Positions 17,759 through 26,236 of a stretch of 64,000 bases of DNA are shown one piece after another. The notes under the pieces are model-generated. The model ran no database searches, was not told where the DNA came from, and was given only the letters and a program-made list of their open reading frames with translations. The position numbers were made by a program, and so were the translations under genes. The stretch comes from Natrinema sp046097095 (GTDB lineage Archaea; Halobacteriota; Halobacteria; Halobacteriales; Natrialbaceae): contig NZ_CP175698.1 in NCBI RefSeq assembly GCF_046097095.1, positions 3,472,001-3,536,000 of the forward strand, given 5' to 3'. How positions within the stretch are numbered: position 1 is the stretch's first letter; every line of letters begins with the position of its first letter.

Positions 17759-18916
17759 CTACTCCGTGTAGCCGGCGTACTCCATCAGGTTCGCGAAGAC
17801 GTCGGTGGCCATCGCCTCGCGGTAGACGATGCCGTTGACCATCCCGCCGGGGTAGACATTGCCGTTCATGGCGTGGTTGACTTTGTGGCAGTGCATGAGG
17901 TAGATACCGGGGTCCGCGTCGGCCTCGAACTCGACGGTGTGGCGCTCTGCGGGAGCAATGTTCGTGACGTCCTGTTCGTACTGGGCGGCTTCGGGGACCT
18001 GACCGCCATCTTTCTCGACGAGGCGAAACCGGTGGTTGTGCGTGTGCATCGGGTGAGACATGTACCCCGCGTTGACCATGTGGAGGCGGACGGTGTCGCC
18101 GCGGTCGACGATGATCGGCGAGCCGTCCTCGGGGTGGAGCGTCCGCGGGAGGCTCTTGCCGTTTATCGTGAACATGTCAGGGTTCCGACTGCGCGGGCTA
18201 TAATCGACATCCTCGCCGGCAGACTGCCGGTTCAACCGGGAGTCCCAGTCTTTGAGCGTGAAGAAGTACTCCTTGTCGGCGGGCTCGTACCCCTTCGGAT
18301 CGACGCGGAAGATGCCGTACATTCCCATATCGATGTGGCGGTGGGTCTGGTAGTGGCAGTGGTAGAGGTGCGTTCCCGGGACGTTCGCGGGAATGGTGTA
18401 GGTGTGTTTCTCGCCGGGGTTGACCGTGATGCCCGTCGTCGTCGGGACGCCGTCGTTCTTCCACGTCTTGCGTACACCGTGAAAGTGTAGCGTGTGAGGC
18501 ATATTGACGTCAGTATTGTCGAGAGTCACCTCGATGTCGTTGCCCTCGGTCGTCCGGAGGATCGGCCCCGGAACGCTCGGCTGGCCGTCATCTGCCGTGA
18601 ACGCCCAGACTTTCGGGAGTTCGACCGGGCCGCCCAACGAGTCCATCGGGTGAACGGCGTGACGGGAACTCACCGACGACAGCGTCACGCTGCCGCCTTG
18701 CTCGTCGACGTTGACGACCGCCGGGGGACTCGTCCACGGCAGACTCGAGTCCGACGACGTCGTTTCGGGTTCGTCTGACTGTGCCGGCTGGGCGTCCGAC
18801 TCGGAACGCTGGCCCGTACAGCCGGCCAACCCGGTCAGCGCCGCGACACCGCCGGTCGCCGCAACGAATTCGCGCCGCGATATCCCCAGTCCGGGTGCAC
18901 CGATTCGATCGCTCAT
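17759..18916 (-). CDS. Two-domain multicopper oxidase, Tat-exported lipoprotein
   Basis: 385 residues from ATG 18916. Twin-arginine signal (ISRREFVAATGG) and lipobox LAGC (Cys33) predict Tat export and lipid anchoring. Domain 1 (about 70-205) has HTLHFHG (H141, H144, H146) and HLYHCHYQTHRHIDMGM (H186-C187-H188, H192, M197). Domain 2 (about 245-375) has HPMHTHNH (H288, H291, H293) and MHCHKVNHAM (H342-C343-H344, H348). A blue-copper Cys is present in both domains. It would oxidise a metal ion or organic substrate outside the cell. A 14-bp palindrome lies upstream (18984-18997). Confidence 0.85.
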   Translation of the reverse strand: MSDRIGAPGLGISRREFVAATGGVAALTGLAGCTGQRSESDAQPAQSDEPETTSSDSSLPWTSPPAVVNVDEQGGSVTLSSVSSRHAVHPMDSLGGPVELPKVWAFTADDGQPSVPGPILRTTEGNDIEVTLDNTDVNMPHTLHFHGVRKTWKNDGVPTTTGITVNPGEKHTYTIPANVPGTHLYHCHYQTHRHIDMGMYGIFRVDPKGYEPADKEYFFTLKDWDSRLNRQSAGEDVDYSPRSRNPDMFTINGKSLPRTLHPEDGSPIIVDRGDTVRLHMVNAGYMSHPMHTHNHRFRLVEKDGGQVPEAAQYEQDVTNIAPAERHTVEFEADADPGIYLMHCHKVNHAMNGNVYPGGMVNGIVYREAMATDVFANLMEYAGYTE

Positions 18917-18942
18917 GACAACTGAGTCTAAGAAGGGGCGGT

Positions 18943-18949
18943 GTATAAT
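18943..18949 (-). promoter_or_regulatory. TATA box of the multicopper oxidase gene
   Basis: Reading on the minus strand the sequence is CATTATACAC, about 27-33 bp before the ATG at 18916, the usual spacing for a leaderless haloarchaeal transcript. A second TATA-like element (TTATATAC, about 19003-19010) would give a leader of about 65 nt. Confidence 0.5.
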
Positions 18950-18983
18950 GGGCAAAGTAAGTTCTTGAAGGGTGGGAACACCC

Positions 18984-18997
18984 GAGAACATGTTCTC
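18984..18997. promoter_or_regulatory. Perfect 14-bp palindrome upstream of the multicopper oxidase
   Basis: GAGAACATGTTCTC is fully self-complementary. It sits between two TATA-like elements of the oxidase gene: about 35-50 bp upstream of the proximal one, and just downstream of the distal one. It could therefore serve as an activator site for the first promoter or an operator for the second. A dimeric winged-helix regulator is the expected partner; none is adjacent. Confidence 0.5.
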
Positions 18998-19077
18998 CGA
19001 AAGTATATAACGGATCGACGGCGACCGGCGTGAGTGGACGGCTGTCAGTTCGCCGTAGAGCCATCGACGGCCGGCTC

Positions 19078-20160
19078 TTACCGGAACGGGCCGCGCCGTG
19101 TCGGCCGCGTCCCGAGTTCGACCGTCACTGTCCGCTCTGACCCGTCACGTAAGACCGTGAGCTCGACGGTATCTCCCGGCCGCGTCTCGAGTGCCAGATA
19201 GCTCCCGAGGTCCTCCTCGGTGGTCAGTTCGGTCCCGTCGACGGCGAGCAGGACGTCACCGCCGACGGGCACTCCGCCCCGGCCGGTGTAGCGAACGTCG
19301 TCGCTCGGCTCGAGGACGCCCTCGGCCGGTCCGCCGTCGACGACTTCGACGACGAGCAGTCCCTCGGGTTCCTCGAGGTCGTTCGCCGTCGCGACGTCGG
19401 GCGTCACGGTGGTAAACGAGACGCCGAGAAACGAGTGATCGTAGTCACCGGTCTCGATGAGCCGCGGGACGACGCGTTCTGTCAGGGCGGCGGAGATGCC
19501 GAAAGCGATGTTGTCCCCACCGCCGGAGTTGATGACGGCCGCGACGCGACCCTCGAGTGTCATCAGGGGACCGCCGCTGTTACCGGGGTTGGCCGCGGCG
19601 TCGGTCTGGATCGCGTCGGGGATGCTGTAGCCTGTCGGGGCCGGAATCGAGCGGTCGGTGCCGCTGACGATCCCCGTCGTGACCGTCCCGTTCAGGTTGA
19701 ACGGGTTACCGATCGCGACCACTTTCTGGCCGACACTCGGCTGTTCGTCGACGAACGGAAGCGGCGTCGCCGACGACGGCACATCGTTGACGTCGATTGC
19801 GGCCAGATCACTGTGCGGGTCGGTCCCGGCGACCGTTCCCGAACTCCACCGGCCGTCGGTAAATCGCACGTCGACCGCGGTCGATCGGCCGACGACGTGG
19901 GCGTTCGTGACGACGTGTGAATCGTCGAAGACGAATCCGGAACCCTGTCCCTGTGCCGTCCGAACCATGACGACCGAATCGACCGTCTGCTGATATACGT
20001 CCGCGTACGCGCTGTCTGCCGTCGCCGGGGACGCCGTCTCGTTCGGCGCGCCGGATTCGGACTCCGGGTTCGACGGATTCGCCGTACAGCCGGCGAGTCC
20101 GGCAAGTAACGCGCCGCCGCTGTACGTGAGCAGTCGCCTGCGGGTCGGCGTTGGTACCAT
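19078..20160 (-). CDS. HtrA/Deg-type serine protease, secreted lipoprotein with PDZ domain
   Basis: 360 residues. The N-terminus has an arginine stretch (PTRRRLLTYSGG) and lipobox LAGC (Cys25), predicting Tat export and lipid anchoring. Trypsin-like domain with triad His88 (TNAHVV), Asp118 (PHSDLAAI) and Ser195 (NPGNSGGPL). A C-terminal PDZ-like domain begins near residue 245 (FLGVSFTTVTPDVA). It is expected to degrade or refold damaged exported proteins. It is closely similar in layout to the broken gene at 29588-30571, which provides a direct comparison for that lesion. Confidence 0.88.
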   Translation of the reverse strand: MVPTPTRRRLLTYSGGALLAGLAGCTANPSNPESESGAPNETASPATADSAYADVYQQTVDSVVMVRTAQGQGSGFVFDDSHVVTNAHVVGRSTAVDVRFTDGRWSSGTVAGTDPHSDLAAIDVNDVPSSATPLPFVDEQPSVGQKVVAIGNPFNLNGTVTTGIVSGTDRSIPAPTGYSIPDAIQTDAAANPGNSGGPLMTLEGRVAAVINSGGGDNIAFGISAALTERVVPRLIETGDYDHSFLGVSFTTVTPDVATANDLEEPEGLLVVEVVDGGPAEGVLEPSDDVRYTGRGGVPVGGDVLLAVDGTELTTEEDLGSYLALETRPGDTVELTVLRDGSERTVTVELGTRPTRRGPFR

Positions 20161-20245
20161 GGCGTACTCTACTTCTTTCGACTCGCTCCCCGTATACGTT
20201 ACCGATCCGAGGGTCCGGACGACCGCCGATCGGTCCGGCGGGTCG

Positions 20246-21607
20246 TCACTCGACCCAGACCGTCTTCCGGTTGACGAACTCGAGCATGCCCTCGCGTGCG
20301 AGTTCGCGGCCGTAGCCGGAGTCGCCGACGCCGCCGAAGGGCACGCGGGGGTCGGACGTGACCAGTTGATTGACGTAGACGCAGCCGGCGTCGATGTCGC
20401 GGGCGAGGCGTCGGCCGCGCTCGCGGTCGTCGGTCCAGACGCTCGCGCCGAGACCGAACTCGGTGTCGTTGGCCTTCGCGATAAGCGCGTCCTCGTCGTC
20501 GATCTCGTAGACGGCGGCGACGGGTCCGAACGTCTCCTCGCTGTCGACCGGACAGCCCTCAGGGACGTCGGCGAGGACGGTCGGGGGGTAGTACGCGCCG
20601 TCGTGATCTATCGGCTCCCCGCCGGTGAGCACCTCGGCACCGGCCTCGGTGCTCGCTTCGACCTGTTCGTGCAACTCCGACATGAGGTCCGCGCGGGCCT
20701 GTGGTCCCACGTCGGTCTCCTCGTCCAGCGGATCGCCGACGGTGAGCGCTTCGACCTCGTCGACGAACCGATCGAGGAACTCGTCGTAGACGTCGGTGTG
20801 GACGAGGAACCGCTTGCCGGCGATACAGGACTGACCGCCGTTCTGGTTGCGCGCCCATGCGCCCGCCTCGGCGGCGTCCTCGATATCGGCGTCGTCAAGG
20901 ACGACGAACGGGTCGCTCCCGCCCAGTTCGAGGACCGACTTCTTGAGATGGTCGCCCGCCGTCGAGGCCACGGCCCGGCCGGCCGGCCCGCTGCCGGTGA
21001 CGGTCGTGGCTTTCACGCGCTCGTCCGCGATGAGATCGTCGACCAGATCAGAGGGTATCAACAGCGTCTGAAAGACGCCTTCGGGGTACCCGGCCTCTCG
21101 GAAGACGTCCTCAATGGCTTGGGCACAACCGGGGACGTTCGAGGCGTGTTTCAACAGCCCGACGTTGCCCGAGGTGAGATGCGGGGCGGCAAACCGAAAC
21201 ACCTGCCAGAACGGGAAGTTCCACGGCATCACCGCCAGGATCGGCCCGAGCGGCTCGTAGACCGTCTCGACCGCCGACCCCGGCGGGCTCGGGTGGCCGT
21301 CGGCTGAGAGGTAGGCGCTGCTATGTTCCGCGTAATGGTCACAGACCCACGCGCACTTCTCGATCTCGGCGATCGACTGGGAGATCGGTTTCCCCATTTC
21401 CCGGGTCATCGTCTCGGCGTACTCGCGTTTGTTCTCGCGAAGCACGTCCCCCGCGGCTGCGAGCAGTTCCTCGCGCTCGCGGATCGGCCGATCGCGCCAC
21501 TCCTCGCTGGCCGCCGTCGCCCGCTCGAGGGCCTCCTCGACGTCGGCTTCGGTGTGCTCCTCGACCGTTTCCTCTCGCTCGCCGGTGGCCGGATTGATGA
21601 CCTCCAT
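20246..21607 (-). CDS. NAD(P)-dependent aldehyde dehydrogenase (succinate-semialdehyde type)
   Basis: 453 residues, usual length for the succinate-semialdehyde dehydrogenase group. The cofactor and catalytic elements are seen in order: MPWNFPFWQVFR (Asn130), TGSGPAGRAVA, the glutamate motif LELGGSDPFVV (Glu227), and the nucleophile GGQSCIAGKRF (Cys261). The C-terminal PFGGVGDSGYGRELA is typical. It oxidises an aldehyde to the acid. Substrate specificity cannot be fixed from sequence. Monocistronic on the minus strand. Confidence 0.88.
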   Translation of the reverse strand: MEVINPATGEREETVEEHTEADVEEALERATAASEEWRDRPIREREELLAAAGDVLRENKREYAETMTREMGKPISQSIAEIEKCAWVCDHYAEHSSAYLSADGHPSPPGSAVETVYEPLGPILAVMPWNFPFWQVFRFAAPHLTSGNVGLLKHASNVPGCAQAIEDVFREAGYPEGVFQTLLIPSDLVDDLIADERVKATTVTGSGPAGRAVASTAGDHLKKSVLELGGSDPFVVLDDADIEDAAEAGAWARNQNGGQSCIAGKRFLVHTDVYDEFLDRFVDEVEALTVGDPLDEETDVGPQARADLMSELHEQVEASTEAGAEVLTGGEPIDHDGAYYPPTVLADVPEGCPVDSEETFGPVAAVYEIDDEDALIAKANDTEFGLGASVWTDDRERGRRLARDIDAGCVYVNQLVTSDPRVPFGGVGDSGYGRELAREGMLEFVNRKTVWVE

Positions 21608-21902
21608 ACGGACACTCGTACAATGATGGACCTAATCTAACTTTCGGATAGTGTTTAGAACTACATCCGATATATGTCCAAGGTTGTTGTTTGGGCGGCG
21701 AGTATACTCGCGTCGACGGTAGTTGCCGACCGGCGTTCATATCGGTACACGCCCACTGCACACTCACACCGCTGGATGCACTCACGCCATTGGGCACACT
21801 CGAGTCGGGCGGCACCGTCCAATTCGATGGCGGTCAAGACGTCTCTCTACACGCGACCGTGGTACGTACGGCGCGTGTGTGGTGGTGTGTCGAAAACGGC
21901 CG

Positions 21903-22562
21903 TTAGCCGACCGTCGTCGCCACGCCTTTCGTCTGTCGGTAATCGCTCGCCAGCAGCGCCTCGAGTCGGGCGACGATCGCCGCGCGGTCGCCATCGGTCC
22001 ACGACTCGGGGTCCGCGATCGGAACGACCAGAAAGCCGCGTCCGCGGACTTCACTCGCGTGAAGCGCGTCCATGTCGAGTTCGAGTCGGTCCCGCTGTGT
22101 CGTGTATTCCCGGAGCACGTGGTCCGTCGCGTGGCGGCCGACCGGCAACAGGACGTGGGCACCGATCGCGCGGAGTTCGGCGTCGAAGAACCGCTCAAGG
22201 TCGGCGTAGTCGTCCGGGGTCGGCGTTTCGCCGTCCGGGAGGCTGCACATGTGGACGTAACTCAGGAAGCAGTTCTCGAGGACGGGCGCGTCCGACGGCC
22301 CGCTCGCGAAGTCGACTTCACGGAAGACGGTCTGAATCGCGGCTCCGCCGTCAGTTTCGGTGAAGGGCACGCCAGTGGTTTCGCCGCCGTGAACGCCGGG
22401 ATAGTCGCCGATGACGTGAAAATCGGCGTTGGCGTCACCGTAGCCGAAGACGGCCGTCCGATCACCGGGGTCAGAGCGGTCCCACGGCGGGCGCATTCCG
22501 AACGGGTTGCTCGTCCTGTCAGTGATGTTTTCCACGGTACCCGGAAGGGAACGAACAGTCAA
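21903..22562 (-). CDS. Uracil-DNA glycosylase family protein
   Basis: 219 residues; GTG 22535 (VENITDRTSNPFGM) is a plausible shorter start, since the similarity seems to begin there. Motif 1 appears as HVIGDYPGVHGGETTGVPFT, followed by NCFLSYVHMCSLPDGETPT and the C-terminal LPVGRHATDHVL, in the order of the UDG superfamily (uracil excision from DNA by base flipping). It lacks the four-Cys iron-sulfur pattern of family 4 enzymes, so its subfamily is uncertain. Confidence 0.75.
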   Translation of the reverse strand: MTVRSLPGTVENITDRTSNPFGMRPPWDRSDPGDRTAVFGYGDANADFHVIGDYPGVHGGETTGVPFTETDGGAAIQTVFREVDFASGPSDAPVLENCFLSYVHMCSLPDGETPTPDDYADLERFFDAELRAIGAHVLLPVGRHATDHVLREYTTQRDRLELDMDALHASEVRGRGFLVVPIADPESWTDGDRAAIVARLEALLASDYRQTKGVATTVG

Positions 22563-22752
22563 AACGGCAGTGGTCGGCCCAGATCGATTCGCCGTCGGTG
22601 GCTCGGCCCTGCCCTCGTCGCTGCCGGCGACGGCAGCTACCGGGGATGAGCAGTGGTCGAAACGGCCAACGGCGACTACGGGGGCCGAGCGGCGGTCGCG
22701 ACCGACTGGAGGACGGTGGATTTATAGCCCGGTTGCTCGTTTCGCGTTACGA

Positions 22753-23244
22753 ATGTATCAGGTGGGCCACTACGGCAGTGCACTACTGGCGTACGCGCCG
22801 CTTGGCACCGTCGTCTCCCTCGGCGGACGCGGGGACATCGCGATCGTCGGCGGCCTCGTCTGTGTGGCGCTGTCGACGCTGCCCGACTACGATCACCGGC
22901 TGCCGCTGATCGAGCACCGCGGTCCGACACACACGGTCGCGTTCGCGCTGTTAGTCGGGGCCGGTCTCGCCGCCCTGACCGCCGTCGTCGTCGACGCCGC
23001 ATCGGCGTTCGTCGGTGCCAGCGTGGCCTCCTTTGCGTTTCTTGTCGGCGTCGTTTCGATCGGGTCGCACCTTCTCGCGGACGCGCTGACGCCGATGGGA
23101 ATTCAACCACTCTGGCCACTTTCGCGCCGTCGGTACTCCCTCGAGCTAACGACCGCGGCGAATCCGATCGCGAATTACGGACTGTTTGGCCTGGGTATCG
23201 GTGCCGTGCTCGCAGGACTGTCGCTCGTTTTCGCACTCGGCTGA
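22753..23244 (+). CDS. YdjM-type membrane-bound metal-dependent hydrolase
   Basis: 163 residues from ATG 22753. Third member of this family in the window, nearly superimposable in layout on the protein at 2633-3121: MYQVGHYGSALLAYAPL, LPDYDHRLPLIEHRGPTHT, GSHLLADALTPMGIQPLWPL. The conserved His/Asp residues sit at the ends of four or five membrane helices. Function at the family level only. It is divergent from the uracil-DNA glycosylase gene. Confidence 0.8.
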   Translation: MYQVGHYGSALLAYAPLGTVVSLGGRGDIAIVGGLVCVALSTLPDYDHRLPLIEHRGPTHTVAFALLVGAGLAALTAVVVDAASAFVGASVASFAFLVGVVSIGSHLLADALTPMGIQPLWPLSRRRYSLELTTAANPIANYGLFGLGIGAVLAGLSLVFALG

Positions 23245-23265
23245 TTCGCAGAGATGAGTGGTCGC

Positions 23266-24144
23266 TTACGGCGAGTGCGCGTCGGCTCTCCCGCTCGCGG
23301 ACTCGTCGTGGCGGGTGAACACCAGTCCGACGACGAACGTCACGAACAACGCGACGACGGTGACGAGGTAGGGCACCTCGACCGTCGGGTTCACCGCCCG
23401 TCGACCGAAGAACAGAACGAGGATCGCGATCGGCGGCGCAGCGAGTAACGTGGTAACGGCACGGCCGGCGAAGCGCCGGCGACCGACCATCGCGGCGACG
23501 ATGGCCGCGCCGAGCAGCGTGAGGCTGACGGCGTACATCGTCAGTTGCATGGTCGGCGAGTACGTCGCGATCCCGGCCTCGATGGCCGGGCTGAGGACGA
23601 GATGGGCCGGCAGCGCGACGATCCCGAGTGCGAGCGCGGCAGTGACGTGAGTGGCCGTCAGTCGCGATGACCACACGAGGACGGTCGCGATCAGGAACAG
23701 CGTGAAGATGGTGACCGCCGTCCAGAAGTGTAGCGAGAGGATGTTTATCGTGTACTGCTTGACCGTCTGCCGGCCGAGTGCGACTTGCACCGGCGTCAGG
23801 AGCATGCCGAGGACGACCAGGCCGGTGATGCGGCGGTCGACATCGGGAAGCCGCCAGGCGGCGAGCGCGGAGCCGATGATGGCGAACCCGGCGAACATCG
23901 ACACGAAGCGGTGGAACCACTCGTAGAAACTGGGGAGATTCGCCGGAAATAGGTTGAACGGTCCGCCGTCACACCGGGGCCAGTTGGCCTCGCAGGCCAG
24001 CCCGGATCCTGTCGCCTTCGCCGCGACGCCCAGCAGGATCGTCGCCGCGACCAGCGCGAGCGTGGCGGTCAGCAGGTGCGGATAACCGAATCGGCCGATC
24101 AGCGATCGAAACCTCGAGTCGGGCGCGTGATTGTCGTACGACAC
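23266..24144 (-). CDS. COX15/CtaA-family heme A synthase
   Basis: 292 residues with eight predicted membrane helices. It has the paired pattern of this family: an extracytoplasmic loop with two cysteines (ACEANWPRCDGG; CtaA-type enzymes carry such a pair) and His residues at WFHRFVSMFAGF and SLHFWTAVTIF. It oxidises the methyl group of heme O to make heme A for terminal oxidases. No cytochrome oxidase genes are next to it. It is divergent from the M24-like gene at 24332. Confidence 0.85.
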   Translation of the reverse strand: MSYDNHAPDSRFRSLIGRFGYPHLLTATLALVAATILLGVAAKATGSGLACEANWPRCDGGPFNLFPANLPSFYEWFHRFVSMFAGFAIIGSALAAWRLPDVDRRITGLVVLGMLLTPVQVALGRQTVKQYTINILSLHFWTAVTIFTLFLIATVLVWSSRLTATHVTAALALGIVALPAHLVLSPAIEAGIATYSPTMQLTMYAVSLTLLGAAIVAAMVGRRRFAGRAVTTLLAAPPIAILVLFFGRRAVNPTVEVPYLVTVVALFVTFVVGLVFTRHDESASGRADAHSP

Positions 24145-24331
24145 GGTCGTTCAGCGGGAGTTGGGACGGGCCGTACTTAGGTTGCCCGAGTCGTCCACTC
24201 TGGCGGGAATCGTCGACCCCGACTCCGTCCCCGTAATCGAACGCGACGATCGTCGGCCAGTGTCGGCGCTCGTCCAGTGGCTCGACGCCCTCGGTCGTCG
24301 GATTCAAGGACCACCCCCGCCAGCACCCGAT

Positions 24332-25432
24332 ATGGACAAACGCGCGCGACTCGAGGCCTCCCTCGAGTCCCACGATCTCGAGTCGGTCTGGTTCGCCCGG
24401 CCGAACTCGTTCGCCTGGCTTACGGGCGGAAGTAACGTCATCGACCGCGAGACCGACGCCGGCGTCGCCGCGATTGGCTACGACGGGAGCGACGCGATCA
24501 TCCTGACAGACTCCATCGAGGCCGACCGTATCGCCGCCGAAGAGCTGCCGGATATCGAAGCGAGCGCGGTCGAGATCGAGCAGTTCCCCTGGTACGCATC
24601 GTCACTGTCCGACGCCATTGCCGAACACGTCGGCGACGAGCGAGCGGCGGCCGATATCGACGTCCCCGGCCTCGAGCGCGTCGATCCGACGCCGCTGCGC
24701 CAGCCGCTGACAGAGCGCGACCGCGAGCGATACCGCGAACTCGGTCGGGAGACGGCGGCCGCCGTCGAGTCGGTCTGTCGGGAGCTACAGGCCGAGGACA
24801 CGGAACATGAGGTCGCCTCGGCCCTGCGCGTCGCGCTCTCGGCGCGAGAGATCGAAGCCCCGGTCGTCCTCGTCGGCGGTGCAACGCGAGCCCAGACGTA
24901 TCGACACTACACGCCGACGCGGGCCGAACTCGGCGACTACGCGCTGGTCTCCGTCACCGCCGAGCGGAACGGCCTCCACGCGAGTTGTACCCGAACCGTC
25001 GCCTTCGACCCGCCGGAATGGCTCCTCGAGCGCCACGAAGCCGCGGCACGCGTCGAGACGACGGCGCTGGCGGCGACTCGCGACGAAGCGACGAGCGGCG
25101 GCACGGCGGGCGACGTGTTCGCGGCCGTACAGGACGCCTACGCCGCAGTTGGGTACGAGGGCGAGTGGGAACACCACCATCAGGGAGGGGCCGCCGGCTT
25201 CGCCGGCCGGGAGTGGATCGCCACGCCGGACCACGACGCGCCGGTCGAAGCGCCGATGGCCTACGCATGGAATCCGACCGTACAGGGCGCGAAAAGCGAA
25301 GACACCGTGTTGGTCACTGACGACGAGATCGAACCTCTGACGGCGACGGGCCGCTGGCCGACGGTCGCCGTCGACGCGGTCGACGGAGATCTCGAACTCG
25401 AGCGGCCCGCTGTGCTCGAACCTGAGGAGTAA
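24332..25432 (+). CDS. M24 (creatinase/Xaa-Pro peptidase) family protein, metal site degenerate
   Basis: 366 residues from ATG 24332; the in-frame extension to 24131 overlaps the divergent heme A synthase and is unlikely. The N-terminal creatinase-like domain spans about 1-125 and the pita-bread domain about 130-345. Where active M24 enzymes have Asp...Asp-x-T-R-T, this one reads VSVTAERNGLHASCTRT with Ser at the aspartate positions. The GHG(I/V)G histidine motif is HHHQGGAAGF, and GREW and KSEDTVLVT are retained. It may be a non-peptidase or use an altered metal site. Confidence 0.75.
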   Translation: MDKRARLEASLESHDLESVWFARPNSFAWLTGGSNVIDRETDAGVAAIGYDGSDAIILTDSIEADRIAAEELPDIEASAVEIEQFPWYASSLSDAIAEHVGDERAAADIDVPGLERVDPTPLRQPLTERDRERYRELGRETAAAVESVCRELQAEDTEHEVASALRVALSAREIEAPVVLVGGATRAQTYRHYTPTRAELGDYALVSVTAERNGLHASCTRTVAFDPPEWLLERHEAAARVETTALAATRDEATSGGTAGDVFAAVQDAYAAVGYEGEWEHHHQGGAAGFAGREWIATPDHDAPVEAPMAYAWNPTVQGAKSEDTVLVTDDEIEPLTATGRWPTVAVDAVDGDLELERPAVLEPEE

Positions 25433-25453
25433 CGGCGCTTCGACGGCACCTGA

Positions 25454-26182
25454 TTACTCGTCGGTCGCTTCCGTCTCGGAATCGCCGGGTTCGTCGTCAG
25501 CGGGGTCGTCCGCCTCCGTCTCGACGGTGTCGATCTGCATGTCGTCTTCGAACTCGATGACGTCGGCGTCGGCATCGACGTCGGGATCGGCCTCGGCGTC
25601 GGCCTCGGACTCCGGCTCGGCGTCTGCGTCCGGCCCATCGCCCGGCGTCGGCGCGGTGTCGTCGACGGTGATCTTGACCGGTTCGACCTCCTCCTCGAGT
25701 TCGGCGCGTGACTCGCGGTCGTCCTCCCTGTCGAGGACGCGATCGAGCGTGAAGATCGTGTTGAGTTCGCGCTGGACCTGATCGACGACGCCACCGACGA
25801 GGTCACTGGGCTGGATCGCCGTGTACTCGTAGGGGTTGTTACCGGCACCCTCGCTGGCGCGCTTTTCGCGCGTAACGCGGTCCTCGTCGTGGAGTTCTGC
25901 GAGCGCTTCGCGGACGGTGCTCGGATAGAGACCGGTCCCCTTCGCGACCTCCTCGGAGGTGCTTCCGGGGTTCGCCAGCAGATACACGTAGATCTTCGCG
26001 CGGGTTTCCGTATCGAGGATCCACGAGAGCAGGTCGACGATCCGCTGGTCGAGTTCCTCAACGGCCGGGCTTCGGCCGGAGTCGCCCGCGTCGCTCTCGA
26101 CGAAGTCGGCCGATCCCTCGAGCGATTCGTCTCGGTCGTCTGTGCCGTCGACCGGGTGCTCGTCAGTGTCGTCGGAGCTCAT
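25454..26182 (-). CDS. Winged-helix transcriptional regulator with acidic tail
   Basis: 242 residues. After an acidic N-terminal segment (about 1-45), a winged-helix domain spans about 45-125: LDTETRAKIYVYLLANPGST, SEEVAKGTGLYPSTVREAL, then a recognition wing around EDRVTREKRAS. This is followed by a helical segment (DQVQRELNTIFTLDRVLD) that may dimerise, and an Asp/Glu-rich low-complexity tail of about 75 residues. It resembles haloarchaeal TrmB/MarR-like HTH proteins. No ligand domain is visible. It is convergent with the M24-like gene. Confidence 0.75.
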   Translation of the reverse strand: MSSDDTDEHPVDGTDDRDESLEGSADFVESDAGDSGRSPAVEELDQRIVDLLSWILDTETRAKIYVYLLANPGSTSEEVAKGTGLYPSTVREALAELHDEDRVTREKRASEGAGNNPYEYTAIQPSDLVGGVVDQVQRELNTIFTLDRVLDREDDRESRAELEEEVEPVKITVDDTAPTPGDGPDADAEPESEADAEADPDVDADADVIEFEDDMQIDTVETEADDPADDEPGDSETEATDE

Positions 26183-26236
26183 GTGGCTTCTCGTACAGGA
26201 TGAGGCCTTGCGCGGAGTTAAACCTTTGCGGGGCAG

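Noticed and set aside
20126..21307. Long plus-strand open frame opposite the aldehyde dehydrogenase
   Set aside because: Antisense shadow; the dehydrogenase has all catalytic motifs on the other strand.
22507..22752. N-terminal extension of the YdjM-type gene at 22753
   Set aside because: Overlaps the promoter and start of the divergent uracil-DNA glycosylase gene, and is not conserved in the paralogue at 2633-3121.
24131..24331. N-terminal extension of the M24-like gene
   Set aside because: It overlaps the start of the divergent heme A synthase gene and carries no domain similarity; ATG 24332 fits the creatinase domain start.
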